Assembly (NCBI GenBank): GCA_003996215.1 | Contig: QJPP01007219.1 | Span: 682,001-746,000, forward strand | DNA from: Jaltomata sinuosa | Taxonomy: Eukaryota; Streptophyta; Magnoliopsida; Solanales; Solanaceae | Direction: 5' to 3' | Length of the DNA: 64,000 nucleotides | In this document: positions 44,501 through 56,266 of the stretch, one piece after another | Position numbering within the stretch: position 1 is the first letter of the stretch | Layout: each line of letters opens with the position of its first letter | The notes under the pieces: generated by a model | Told to the model about the DNA's origin: nothing | Database searches by the model: none | Seen by the model: only the letters and a program-made list of their open reading frames with translations | Translations under genes and position numbers: made by a program

Positions 44501-45554
44501 GATTAGCAATTGTTAGCCTGTTGAGGCTTCGATTGTGGGATTTCGATTATAGAGAGGGCTAGGGAGTCCTATCTTATTGAGGGACTTTTGTGTGGACTTT
44601 TGAGCAGATTATGAGATTCTGGTTCCATTCTTATAAGGATTTGAGTAGTTTTTCTCGGTTATTATGGGTTAGTTATCCCATCCTAGGGCTGTACTTGTGG
44701 GGTGATTCCCTGTTTATGCTATCATGTGATTGGGTTGGTGTTATGACTTCCTTATACTTGTTGATTCCAATTTGAGTATGTTAGACTGCTTTCCATCTTT
44801 TCCTTTTACTTAAGGTTACCGGTATACCACCATTTTCTCAACTCTCTCTCTCTACTTATTTATATTATTGTGCAAGGACTCCAGGTGCGTTCTCCTTTCC
44901 TTCACCTGTGATTCTGTGTAATTGTATCTCTGTGCTAGCATGTGTTACTTGTAGCTCTTGGTTATGGATGATATGTGCTAGCTCCGTGTGCCTTGCTTAT
45001 TGCTTCAGTGATTGCTTTCCTGCTATCTGTTACTTACTATTTTTATAACTTATATGCGCTCAATCGGCCGATGATGCCTACTGAGTACCAGTTGTTTTGG
45101 TGCTCATACTACACTTCTGCACATTTTGGTGCAGATATTAGCTGAGCTTTCGTTGTTGATTGCGTTGGAGACTCGTGCTGCTTTTGGATCTTTGAGACTA
45201 GGGTGAGCGCCTGACGGTCGGGGCTTGTCTACATCTCATCTGTTGTACTATTGCTCCTTGTAGTTTCGGAGGCAAATTTGTATTGTATTTTGTTACCTCT
45301 AGCACTTGTACTCTATTAGAAGCTTTTGTACTGTCGATACCAAGTCCTGGGGTTGGTGTAGTTTCATTATGTATATATTCAGGTAAATTTCTTCCGCATT
45401 GTCTTATCTTTATATTCTGCTTCCACTTATTTCTGCTTGCTGGTGCGTTTTGGTTAGGTAGTAGCTTATTACTAACCGTTCTGGGCTACAGGAATTGGTT
45501 CGCCTACTGGGGGGCTGTAGGTGCCATCATGACCTGAGAAATTGGGTCGTGATA
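41553..45554 (+). mobile_element. solo LTR, TGTAATGACCC family, 4.0 kb
   Basis: Starts TGTAATGACCCTTCCGGTCA, ends TTGGGTCGTGATA (last C of the usual ACA changed), and is flanked by the perfect duplication AGGCA. No gag, pol, primer site or polypurine tract lies inside. Its start matches the fragment at 11104 and the LTR at 62057; its end matches the inverted fragment at 18189. Many features are LTR-like: GC-rich gene-poor sequence, a 46-bp tandem repeat at 43729-43915. A second TGTAACGCC start at 41825 could mark a further nested LTR, but I could not find its end. Confidence 0.75.
43729..43915 (+). repeat. 46-bp tandem repeat in solo LTR
   Basis: Four copies of a unit with TTACTGATATTAGTCTCTGC and GGGGCAGAGCACCAGACTT. 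Copies begin at about 43729, 43775, 43822 and 43868. Confidence 0.85.
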
Positions 45555-45559
45555 AGGCA
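45555..45559. repeat. solo-LTR target-site duplication, right (AGGCA)
   Basis: AGGCA, identical to 41548-41552. Confidence 0.85.
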
Positions 45560-46479
45560 GTAGCCTCAAAACGGGATTTTAATAAAAGACTTCTCTTCCT
45601 CAGTTGGAAAACATATGAGGGTTTCTCCAAAAACCCTCCTAGGATGCTCCAAGGCTTGGGAGCCATGAGGAGGAGGAATTTTGGCTGAAAAGATGCAAAA
45701 CCTCAGTATTCGAGCTTGTCATCGGGCAGGGAATGCCTTCATGGAGCCAGAAAATGCATGGTGCAGTTGCTTGGCGTCCAGGTAGGCTAGGTTTTCTTAT
45801 CGAGTAGATTGAACTATTTACATCTTTATACTTATTATATAGTTGAAAAGGGGAATCCATGCTTAGGCCTTCGGGCAGGGAGTCCGGTGGAGTGTGGTGT
45901 TGGTTATGTGTGAACTAGGTTTTAGTTGGAAAGGATTGTCGTGTTGTCATGTTCTGGGCTGTACATATTTATTTAGGTATGGAAAATGATAGAATTCAGG
46001 GACTGGGATGTCGGGAAGGTTGGGGGAACCAGAAATGCTCGGGTGACTAATTGGCTAGATAAAAAGGGAAATCCTACATAATGATTCGGGAAAATGAATA
46101 TACTAGTAAAAGAGTGGTTGAATTGCTAAGGCGAAGGGGCATTTTTCCCCATAGTGTAGTATCTAAGGAGGAGTTCGAGAATCAATGTATCTACTGAATG
46201 TGTGTTAAAAAGGGGTGGACGGGGGTGTGGTCTTTGAACAGGACCCAAGTTGAGTTGCATACCCGGGGTAAGGGTAGGTGATGGTTATTGATTTCTAATA
46301 TGCATTATATATTCACGTACTATTTTGTAGTAGTGTATGAGTTGCATGTTTATAAAATGAATTGTAAATGTCTAGTGGTTCGGTGATCAGTCCTGTGAAA
46401 TGAACTTCTTTTGTTTGCTTGTTGGATTTACAAGTATGTGTGTTCATTAGTTGCGATTGATTTGACTTGTTATGACATT

Positions 46480-46635
46480 CGGTTAGATCGGGTACCATGC
46501 CTGGCACGGGTATACTAATGGTTGGCTCAGGTACCACGCCTGGTATGGGAATTACTAACGGTTGGCTTGGGTACCACGCTTGGTATGGGAATTTCTAATG
46601 GTTGGCTCAGGTACCACGCTTGGTACGGGTTGTTT
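46480..46635 (+). repeat. 40-bp tandem repeat in outer LTR
   Basis: About four copies of a unit with GGTTGGCTCAGGTACCACGC and CTGGTATGGGAATTACTAAC; GGTTGGCT begins at 46520, 46560 and 46600. Confidence 0.85.
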
Positions 46636-46898
46636 TAATTGCATTACTGTTTTCTTTTGATGGTTCCATGAGTGGACCGGATTGTGTTTCTAAAATTGTG
46701 ACTATTGCATATGGTCCTTGAGAGGCCGAGTCAATATTATTTGATTGTGAGTTTGGTCTTGGTATAGACCGGGTTGCATGTTTAATACTTAGGTGTTGTT
46801 AGGGAGATCTCAGGGTGGGTCCGGTCTATGTGGAATGGAAATATTGATTATTGTCTTTGATTGTTGATCATGGATATAAAGTGGATTACACGTGGTTG

Positions 46899-46903
46899 AT
46901 AAG
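46899..46903. repeat. Athila-type target-site duplication, left (ATAAG)
   Basis: ATAAG, repeated at 57772-57776 after the other LTR. Confidence 0.85.
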
Positions 46904-48408
46904 TGTTGCGTCCTTTCGCACATGCAAGTGTACGCGGTCATACAAGTAATATAGAATGTGAGTCCAGATATCGTACCCAAGGGATTTGATGAATTGATTT
47001 CTAGCTTTAATCCTTATACGAGCTATTCAGTAGGTAACCGACAATAATAAAGTGATTTGTGTATTTTGAAAGTAAATAAATAACAAATGGTGACAAGTTT
47101 TGATTTAATGGGTTGTAATTCAGATTTGGGAAAAGCTCCAGGGTCATGGTATTTTGACAATCCAGTTGAGTTTTCAAACCATACGTTTAGTTGATTTCCT
47201 GAGTTACTAGTTGTGGGTTGATTTTAACCATGATGAGCATTTTGCCAACAACTATAGGTCTCCTCGACTATTCCTAACGCCTATATTCCTATGGTCATCG
47301 GTTGATAGTGAAGGGCATATGATTTCTCTTCCATATCAACTGGGCAAGGCTAACGGGTATATTCCTATCTACATTAGTGAATTGTTCCCCATCCCTATAG
47401 ATTTCACAACCAAGCCTTACCTTCCCTTATTGCGTATATAAACACCCTATTCCTAGTCCAATTTATGCAGCGTAGATAGTGTTTGCTAGGTGATCAAGTT
47501 AACAAATAATTAAGAGCAAAGGAAGATAAATAACTCAATAATGGAAATCTGAACTAAACAATATGATAATTAAACATCAACCTTCATGTCTTTAACCACA
47601 ACCCTAGATACTAAAGGTTTACCTACTCATGAATCTCTTTGGAAGAAGGGGTTCCATGAGTTTACAAGAAAAGAATTGAAAATAAAATAAAGAAATAAAA
47701 CTAGACCTTGTTCTTGAGCTTTGTCGTACGTTTTTCCTTCCCCAAATCAGTTGTTGTTGATAAAAAATATGGGAGGAGAGTATTTATAGATTTTAGGAAC
47801 CCTTAGGACTAAGAAAATTAATCCCAATCGGGTTAGGAGAAGTACCCGCTCGCGCCACTATCCAAAAGTGGAGCAGTGGCGCAAGGAATAACAAAATTTT
47901 CAAACAGCTTGTGAAATCCGCGCCACTGCCCGCTTTTGGGTGTGTGGCGCAGCTGATGCTACTGGAAAAGTTCAGAGAGGCATCAAATTCCGTGCCACTG
48001 CCCACTTCGGGTCAGTGGCGCAAGGTTGCTGCTGGTCTTCATTCTTTGCCACATTGTCAGGTACGTTTCTATTCTCTTTGAAATTTCAATTGTTTTGCTT
48101 CCAATATCATTTAGTATGTGCTGCCTAACTTTTTCCTTTCAGCTGCTTGCTTCCATTTACTCTATGTCAACTTTTAATCTCAATACCAAATTTAATTAAT
48201 ATCCATGCCTCCAATGTATTTTTTTCTCTTTTAAATTGCTTTGTTCCTTTTGTCTCTTGATTAAGCTCCAAATACCGCAAGATACTCCTACATAAATAAA
48301 ATACGAAACACAACTGAAATTCAAAACATTTAATCTCAAGACGATATCAAAAAAAGGATAAATGAGAGGCGGATGATCGAATAAAAGAGTACTTTTAGCC
48401 TCTCATCA
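46904..48408 (-). repeat. 3' LTR of element 5
   Basis: 1505 bp. Minus strand starts TGATGAGAGGCTAAAAGTAC and ends AGGACGCAACA. A TATA box TCTATAAATA is at 47781-47790 (minus). Three GC-rich hairpins (47852-47882, 47920-47950, 47992-48021) stand just upstream of it. Very similar to the 5' LTR. Confidence 0.9.
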
Positions 48409-49415
48409 ACACCCCATACTTAAACTCTTACTCGTCCTCGAGAAAGCTATACACTCATGACCTAGACTCTACTACAAACTACACCAATTGAATACAAGAA
48501 CACTCAAGCTAAGACTACAACGACTAGATGGCAAGCGCTTAGCACCACATGCTTCATTCATTTAAAGCTCATAAATAACTACTTCAAGACCTCCTAGCCT
48601 CAAGAATTGACTCTATGATCATAGTAAACACTCATAACTTACCCAATCAAGAAATCAAGAATTTCACCTATCTATCGCCAAACATCTGCCCTCACCACAA
48701 GAGATTTACCCATATTCACTCATAAGAATACACTTTATCATATAAATGGGTATAAAAATCAAATTACGCTCACTCTCACAAAGAAGTTCACATGAAACAT
48801 ACGATGAACCATAGGCTTGCCCTTAGTGTACTACTCAACTAATATAAGAACGTCAAATCTAAGATCAAGTAGGACTTTTCGGGTTGTAATGTAGGCTAAG
48901 GGACGGGTAGGAGTTATTTTGGCTAAAATAGTGACTATCTTCCCTAAGCGCTTTAATACATCACTTTTTTCATTAAGCACTTTCCTCAATCAACAAATTT
49001 TTTTTCTTCTACTCTTCTCACCCATAGAATTCTTTGTTTTCCCATATCTTTAAGCACGTTCACACACCACTAGTAAGGAGTACTCAATTATCAAACAATT
49101 TTTCTTCTTTCTTTTTCTTTGTTATTTTTCTACTCCCTACTAAAGTATATGAATTTTTCTTTCTTGCACCCTTAGACTATTATACAGGCTTTCATTCTCA
49201 ACTATTTCTCTTTTTTCTTTCTTACTCCCTCTAACTCTTATTTTTCAATTAAAGCCCTTAGGAGTTTGGGATCAAACTCATTGTCAATTGAAACAAAAGG
49301 ATTAAGCTTTAGATGTGGCTACCAAAAGAATAGGCTAAAGGCTCAACGGGGTTAACTAGGGATATCTTTTGGGTAGATAAGGCAAAGGATTAAAATTGGC
49401 TAATCAAAGAAATGC
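48409..49415 (-). other. 3' untranslated region of element 5
   Basis: No gene. Contains the polypurine tract and, inverted, the GGGCAAGCCTATGG block (48810-48823) shared with other Athila-type 3' ends in the window, and pyrimidine-rich runs (49000-49250). Confidence 0.6.
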
Positions 49416-52400
49416 ATGTTTTGATCCTTTTTGGTAAGGACGTGAAAACAATGTGACTTGTTTATTGAAAATCATTTCGAAAATCTAATTAAGGTTTCCA
49501 AAACGTCTTCAATTTAAAGCAAGTGTCGCCACTTTGTTTTTATAAAGTAAAAAGCAAGAAAAACTTATAAGAACTTTTAAAACCCCAAAACAGATAAAGG
49601 TTTTGAAAGTTAAGAGATTAAGGATAAGGGTTCAGGTTAATACTCTTGGAAGGGTGTTAAGGCACCAAGAGTATCTGCTAACTTGCGGTTGCCCGGGCTT
49701 GTTTGAAAAACTAACTTGTTGACTAACTTTTGAAAACGGGATTGGTTTATTTATAAAAAATATCTCGTTGTTTTAGAAAGAGTTGATTTTTTTAAAAGAG
49801 ACAATATATGAAAGGGTTTGTTTTTATTTCACATAAGGAAAAGGTGTCAATATTTAATGAAAACATTTTCACGAACAGTTGAAAGAAACAGTGATTAATA
49901 TTAAAAATATTTGAACAGAAATATTAACTTCGTTTGGGAATAATTCGACTAAGTTTACAAGGTCAGCCCAAATTATACAATTAATACTAATTAATAATTA
50001 AAGACATATAACATAAGAAGTTAATGACTATTAAACTAATCCTGTCCTAATTCTAGTGTATGGGCCCTCTTTAGGCCCACCGTCAGTTTCACTTTGGACT
50101 TAGTCCATTTCTTCGACTTTCAGCCCTTTGGGCTACTGCTGCTGCTAAACATTATGGGCTTTGGCCCATTTTTATTTATTCAGTCCATTTGGACTATCCT
50201 GCTGATGCAAATTTCTTTGGGCTTGGCCCATTTTCCTTCTGCCGCTGCTGCTATCTTGGTCTCACAAACTCAGCCCTTTTGGGCTTTGATTAAACTGGTA
50301 CGGATAGTGTTGGGATTGGCCCAACTGAAGAAATGCGAAGGAGGGAGTGTTGGGAGTCCAATTGGACTCCACCAGATTTTATGCATCAAAGAGGAGTGAA
50401 AATAAATAAAGATTAGTATATGTCCAAACAATTTAAGCAAGAATGATCAAACAATGTGCAAATTTCATACTTTTAAAAATACATTTTCTAACAGTTAATT
50501 CACAACACTCACAGAAACTTATACACAGTTGAAACATGTGAAACAAGATACCAAGTCACAAATTTATCACCTAAGGATTATACTACTAAGGTCACAGTAT
50601 TTCCTACTTGCAAATACCAACAAAGATCATTCTTTTGAACTCATCCATTTCCATAAATCAAAAGGAGTAGAGGAATATATTGAAAGAGAGCATGTATACT
50701 CAGAACAGTAAAGGGAAAGAAGAAAACAGGACAAGAATAAGACCAAAGAAACTAAGGGTAAACAGGAGAGGGTCAAGTGCTTACTAATGAACCAAACCAA
50801 TTATAAGTCCTAATAACAGATTCATACTCAAGTTCATAGCATTTAGATTACACAAGTCGACCAAGAATTAATGAAACCAAGAGATTTTTCAAAGAGAACT
50901 TAGAACAAAAAATCATGAGAAAATAGCACCGATGCTTAGCAAATTTAGACAGAATCAATAGACAAAATAGGGGGCATAATCATGGCAAAGGGGTTGGGGA
51001 AAGGCAAGAGGAAAATCAGACATTTCATGAACAAAACAGGACAGGCTTTACATCATAGCATTCACATCATTTAGCAACAGATTTTTACAACGAATTTAAA
51101 TTTACCTCTACTGTTTTAACAAATCCAACACAGCCAGTGAAACATCATGCCTCTAAACGAAATTACTACTCAAAATCACAAAACAGCAATCTAAAATTGA
51201 AACACATATTCTTAAACTAACAAACAAGACCAGAAATTCAGATTTACTCGACTTGAACATTACATAATGTAAAAAGAAAAAGAAAACAGTAAAGAAAAGA
51301 GGGTGAGGGGTATACCTTTTCAGGGCAGCAACTTATGACTTCAAACCTCATCAAAAAAACCTTGTCACCGCCGGATTAGAGCTAAATTAGTATTTATTTT
51401 CCTAGCTAGGACTCGATTTTTTAGTGTTTTCTTCAAGAATTAGCTGACTGGTTTCGTGAGGTTAGAGAATTGATTCTCCAGAACCCCCAATATTTTCCCA
51501 AAATCAGCTCGTTAACATGCAGCTAGGGGGGTTTATAGGAGAAATCGGGGTGAAAAGGGGGGGGGAAACAAAGGGTTTTTTAGTGATTTTGCTGAGGAAT
51601 TCCTCAGCTGGAGCAACGTTTCACAGCAATAAACTTGTATGAAGTTGTACCATTTTTCATGGATTTAGTGGAGGGGGGTGACACCTGGTGTCCTCTAGAA
51701 GCTTTTGGACGTGCCAGCGCACCTTTAACCGAGAGAAAGGGATAAAAAATGGGAATTTTAACGGGGGTAAGGGATTGGGAAGCTGTGAGAAACGTTTTGG
51801 AGCTGTTAGCGTCGGTGTTGTCATTTGTGAGAACGACAAAAGGAGTGAAGGATGAGGGGGTGTACTGGTAAAGTTGAGGTGTTGTACGAAGCGTGTTGCT
51901 TCGTACAACAAGGGGAGTCAATGCGTGAGAGAAATGGAGGAGAGAAGAGGGGGCGGCTAGGGTTTCTGGGGTTTGAGCGGAGAAGAAGACGAATGAAAGG
52001 AGGTGTTTGGTTGAACTGAGAGAAAGAGAAGAGAAAGAGAGGGGTTAAGGGCGGATAGAAAAGGGGTTTGGACCGGTTGGGTTGGGTCTTGAGCGGGTCA
52101 GGGTTTTTTTGCCCAAATAGATGAGACCAAAAGGGGGGTTTAAAGGGTGGGTTTAAATTGTATTTGCAAAATGTGGCCACTTTTGGTTTAGGAAATAGCC
52201 AATTTAGGAAAGAATAGGTAGAAATAGGTAGAATTTGGCTAAAATTAAAATAACAGGTTTAGGGATGAATCAATTGAAATTAATTTAGAGCTTTAATAAA
52301 CTGAAACAATTTAAAATAATTATCATATTTGACCATAATCAATTCTTTAATTAATTATAAAATTATTTTTTCAATTAACTCTTATTTAAATTAATTTTGG

Positions 52401-52656
52401 AGAAAAATTGAAGGTTTAGCCTTTTAAAGAGATTTTCTTATAAAATCAAATTTTAAAATAATACTTTAAGTAATTTATATAAATTTCACATATTCTAATA
52501 TGAAAAATATATAATCGTTACTCAGAACTATTGGTAAAGCTGATTTGAAAAAAATATTTTATCCCTTTTTGTCAAAACAATTATTTCAAAAATTATTTAA
52601 AATTTAAAAGCTCCAAATCAATTCGTAATGTGGTGGGTAAAAATTGGGTGTCAACA
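49416..52656 (-). repeat. probable inserted LTR of another family
   Basis: Right end on the minus strand begins TGTTGACACCCAATTTTTAC, a common LTR start in plants. The left end lies near 49416, where Athila-type 3' sequence breaks off. Inside are repeated GGGCTTTGGCCCAT-like motifs (50060-50320) and GA/CT-rich sequence (51500-52120) with overlapping Pro/Ser-rich frames that look like leader, not protein. ATGC stands at both edges (49412-49415; 52656-52659), but a proper 5-bp duplication is not evident. The ends are uncertain. Confidence 0.45.
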
Positions 52657-53660
52657 TGCCTATATCATCTCCTAAACTTAACATTCTTCATTTTGTTTTG
52701 CAAACTCACTGGGCAAGTTCTAGACATCAAAATGAAAGCATGGAATATCACAAAATTCTAACACACATGGCACAGGTTCCACTCAAGAAGGATCCATACA
52801 GACTCTCAATCAAGCAACCAACAAGAGTTCAAAGTTAGGCCAAACGTCATATAAGAGTCAAGTAAAAGAGCCTAGGTGTCTCAAAAGAAGTCATTCAATT
52901 TTTCACACAGCATTCTTTCAAATTCAAAACCAACTTGCATCATTCAGTCAATTATAGTTCCTAAAAAGAGCACCTAACATACGATCAGTCCTAAATACTC
53001 TCTAACTCTAATGACTAATGCTTCCCTCAAGACGGTCGTCAACCATCCATCGTCGGGAAGAGTCATTCTACCTAAAGAAAAACTACTCCTAAAATAAAAA
53101 ATAAAATGGATACTCGATTTAAAAGGTTACCCCTCGGAAAGAACCGAAAAAAACCAAGGGGTGGACGAAGAATTCCTCTAAAAAGAAACAAAAAACTATG
53201 AACTATCCTAACTAAAGAATTAAAGAAAATTGTTTTGTGGTTTTAGACTTTTTCAAAAAAAAATCAATTTTTTTCATCTAACTTAGTAAAAAATAAACAA
53301 CCTATGGCATACTTCTCCCTTTACTAATATCGAAAGATATCCCACCCCACACTTAAAGTCATGCTTTGTCCCCAAAGCAATAAATAAGATAAAAACCAGT
53401 TTAGAGATACTTCTGGAGGCCCTCTAGGGCCTAACTAGCAGCATGCTTCTTCAAAATGAATCAAAGGGGTGAACGACCCCACACTTAAGCTTCGATTATG
53501 CTCCTTAGCTTCCAAATTCGGGTACTCAGACTTCCTCAAACCTGCAAAAAAAACAAAAATAAAAAGTGACACTATATAAAAAAATTAAACTATTACAAAA
53601 TTGGGTTTCCTCCTAATTAGCGCCTGATTTAACGTCGCGGCATGATGCATGTCTCAAATC
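52657..53660 (-). other. non-coding part of element 5 with junction motif
   Basis: No gene motif in any frame. Holds the junction motif at 53604-53650 (TTAGCGCCTGATTTAACGTC on the plus strand). It is the place where RT would begin in an autonomous Athila element. Confidence 0.55.
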
Positions 53661-54530
53661 AATCAATTTCTCTTAATATCTTCCTACCCTATGATAGAGC
53701 TTTTGCCTCTTCTTCACTCTTGGAGGATCACTTTCTTCTTTCAGTTTTCTCTTTTTCTTAACATCCCTTTTCGGGTCACTGTTCAACCATCTAAACACAT
53801 GCCCATGCTCCCTCAACAACTTGCGCGACTCTTTTTGCTGCACCTCAGACAATTTAGTAGAAATATTCAAAGTTTCAACTTTTTCAAACCCACTCTTTTC
53901 CATCCCACACTTATTTTTGACCACTTCGGTGATCATGCACAAATCTCTGTAGTGTGAAGGGGTGGAGAGTGATTTATATACCATGAACATTGCCTCCTCA
54001 TCATGAACTCTCATCTTCAACTCTCCTTTTCTCACATCTATCAATGCTCCACCAGTTGCAAGGAATGGGCATCCCAAGATAACTGGTACCTGCTCATCTG
54101 CTTCATAATCCAAAATAATAAAGTCGACAGGAATTACAAACTTACCTACCTTGATGAGCATATCCTCAATTATGCCATCTGGATATACACGAGATCAGAC
54201 TGCTAGCTGGAGACAAATAGTGGTGTGGTTTGGCTCTCCCAAGATTAGTGTCTTGAAAATAGATAGAGTCATTAAGCTAATACTCTCCCCAAGATCAAAC
54301 AACGCATGCCCAACCTCATCTTCACCAATTTGTATGGGGAGGGTAAAGCTCCCAGGGTCTTTGAGCTTTTCAGGAAGTTTGCTCAATACCCTCAAACTAC
54401 ACTCTTCAGTGAGTGCAACCATCTCAAACTCTCTCATTCTTCTCTTTCCATCCACCACATCTCGTAAGTACTTAGTATACTTTGGTATGTCCATCAAAGC
54501 ATCAATCAAAGGAATACTGATGTGAAGCTG
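53661..54530 (-). pseudogene. Athila-type protease relic (element 5)
   Basis: Minus-strand protease. From 54509: the IPKYTKYLRDVVDGKRRM lead, LPEKLKDPGSFTLPIQIG, and the active site DLGESISLM at about 54270-54296 (Gly-Glu where the family has Gly-Ala). After one stop (54192-54194), VGKFVIPVDFIILDYEADEQ and VPVILGCPFLATGGALIDVR at 54075-54150 complete the domain, and a charged tail runs to 53673. The missing Ala probably weakens or kills activity. Wording is closely that of Athila protease. Confidence 0.8.
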
Positions 54531-54599
54531 CTTGAAGATATCAAGGAACTTTTTATAGTTAGCATTTTCCTTGCTTTTCTAGAACCTTTGAGGGAACGG

Positions 54600-56150
54600 T
54601 GGTGGAGGTCTCTCTCTTACCATCTCAGGCTGCTCAATAGTCTCTTCTTCAACTACTTTTTCTGGTGCACTATCTAACTCAGGCTCAGGAGTTGGTGCAG
54701 GAATCAATGCTTGTGGAAATGGAGGTGGATTGTTATAGTTTTCAAGCCCCTCTCCCAGTGACCTTTTCTCTTTAGAGGCTCTTCTTCTTGCAACTCTCGC
54801 CTATTTATCAAAATGATGACCATAACCTGCTTGGGCATCTCTGTATTGCTAGGCAAGGTACCTTGAGGCCTATCATGAAGTGTGGTGGCAAGTTGCCACA
54901 TTTGAATCTGCAATTCATGGATAGCCTTCTTGGTTTCAACATTGACATGTGCTTGTGCCTGCTGAACTTGTTGTTGTTGGGTAATAAACTGCTTTAGAGT
55001 TTCCTCCAAAGAACTACTCACTTGTTGACCCTGTTGTACATATTGTTGTCTCTGGCATTTCTGAACTCCACCCCAAGAGAAGTTTGGGTGATTTCTATAA
55101 TTCTGCTGCCCCACATACAAAATAGACTCAGGATTTACTGGACATATCGAATAAGCATGATTCTCACCAAACTTTTCACAAAACAATACAGATGAATGAA
55201 GCTATTGTACTTGCTGAACCTGGCTCACATATGGGTTGGTGACCAATTTGTTTACCGTGTTGACCATCTAACTAATGTCAGATCGTATGGCAACTACATC
55301 ATCTAATTCAAGTTTACCTGGTGTCTTCTGAGTCGTGGTAAATATTTTACTGGGTTCTGTATAATCTTTGTGTCCTGCAGACATAAGGTTAAGCAACGCC
55401 TCTATTTCATCATAGCTCTTGGACAAGATTTGCCCTTAAGTTGTAGCATCATGAAGTGATTTGACTCTGGCCTCATCCCTTTAATAATATTGTTCCCAAT
55501 GATCTCTTTGGGCTACTGGTGGTGCAGACAATCTCTCAAATATCCCTTGTATCTCTCCCAAGCTTGGGGAAGTGATTCAACATCTTTTTGAACAAATTCA
55601 GAAATTTTGCCTCTGAGCTCTTTTGTTCTTCGAGATGAGAAGAACCTGTTGAGGAACCTTTCAGATAATATGTCCCATGATATGATAAAACTGGCAGGTT
55701 CACTCTGCAACCATTACTTCGCCTCTCCAATCAATGAGAAAGGGAACAATGTTAACTTCACATATTCATCACTCACATTCTGGTAGTGAAAATTATCACT
55801 CAAGTCAACGAACTCTTACAGGTGCTTGTGTAGGTCTTCATATGGTTTACTCTCAAATTGACAAGTGTTCTGCACTAGTCGCACCATGCCTTCTCTTAAC
55901 TCGAAGTTCCCTGTGATGGTTGGCTTGACAATAACTTTGGATGCATTTTCTCGATTCGGCCTCGCAAAGTTAAGCACAGGGACATAGGGTGGTAGAGTGG
56001 GATGGACTGCATCCCTATTACCAGCATTATTCAGGTCAATTGGGTCATTCACATGGTCACCCATAGCTCTCAGACCTCTGAGAGTGCGTTCAAGCTCATG
56101 ATTAATAGAAATAAAGGGATTGCCTTGACTCCGAGTGTTTAGCATAAACT
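54600..56150 (-). pseudogene. Athila-type gag relic (element 5)
   Basis: Starts at 56145 (MLNTRSQGNPFISINHELER), 98 bases after the primer site. Segments: N-terminus with FELREGMVRLVQNTCQF (55816-56145), gag core with SWDILSERFLNRFFSSRRTK and SLPQAWERYKGYLRDC (55513-55710, with overlapping frames showing a frameshift), and the nucleocapsid part with CEKFGENHAYSICP near 55135-55180 (second Cys of the knuckle is Phe), then a Gln-rich coiled region (54900-55050). Broken by stops and shifts. Confidence 0.8.
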
Positions 56151-56242
56151 AACTAGTGACCTGAAATAAACAAAAACAACAAATAAAAGTGAAATTTGAA
56201 TAGTTCAATAAAAATCCAAAGTAGTATCAATTTCATATCAAA

Positions 56243-56260
56243 TCCCCGGCTACGGCGCCA
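56243..56260 (-). promoter_or_regulatory. primer-binding site of element 5 (tRNA-Asp type)
   Basis: Minus strand TGGCGCCGTAGCCGGGGA, six bases inside the 5' LTR end; matches the usual Athila primer site except for one base. Confidence 0.85.
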
Positions 56261-56266
56261 AAAACT

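Noticed and set aside
51604..52180. Three overlapping minus-strand Pro/Ser-rich frames (84-119 codons)
   Set aside because: They overlap in different frames over a GA/CT-rich stretch and share no motif with known proteins; composition explains them.
49412..52659. ATGC at both edges as a target duplication
   Set aside because: Taking it as the duplication would leave the insert without TG...CA ends; the shared four bases can be chance.
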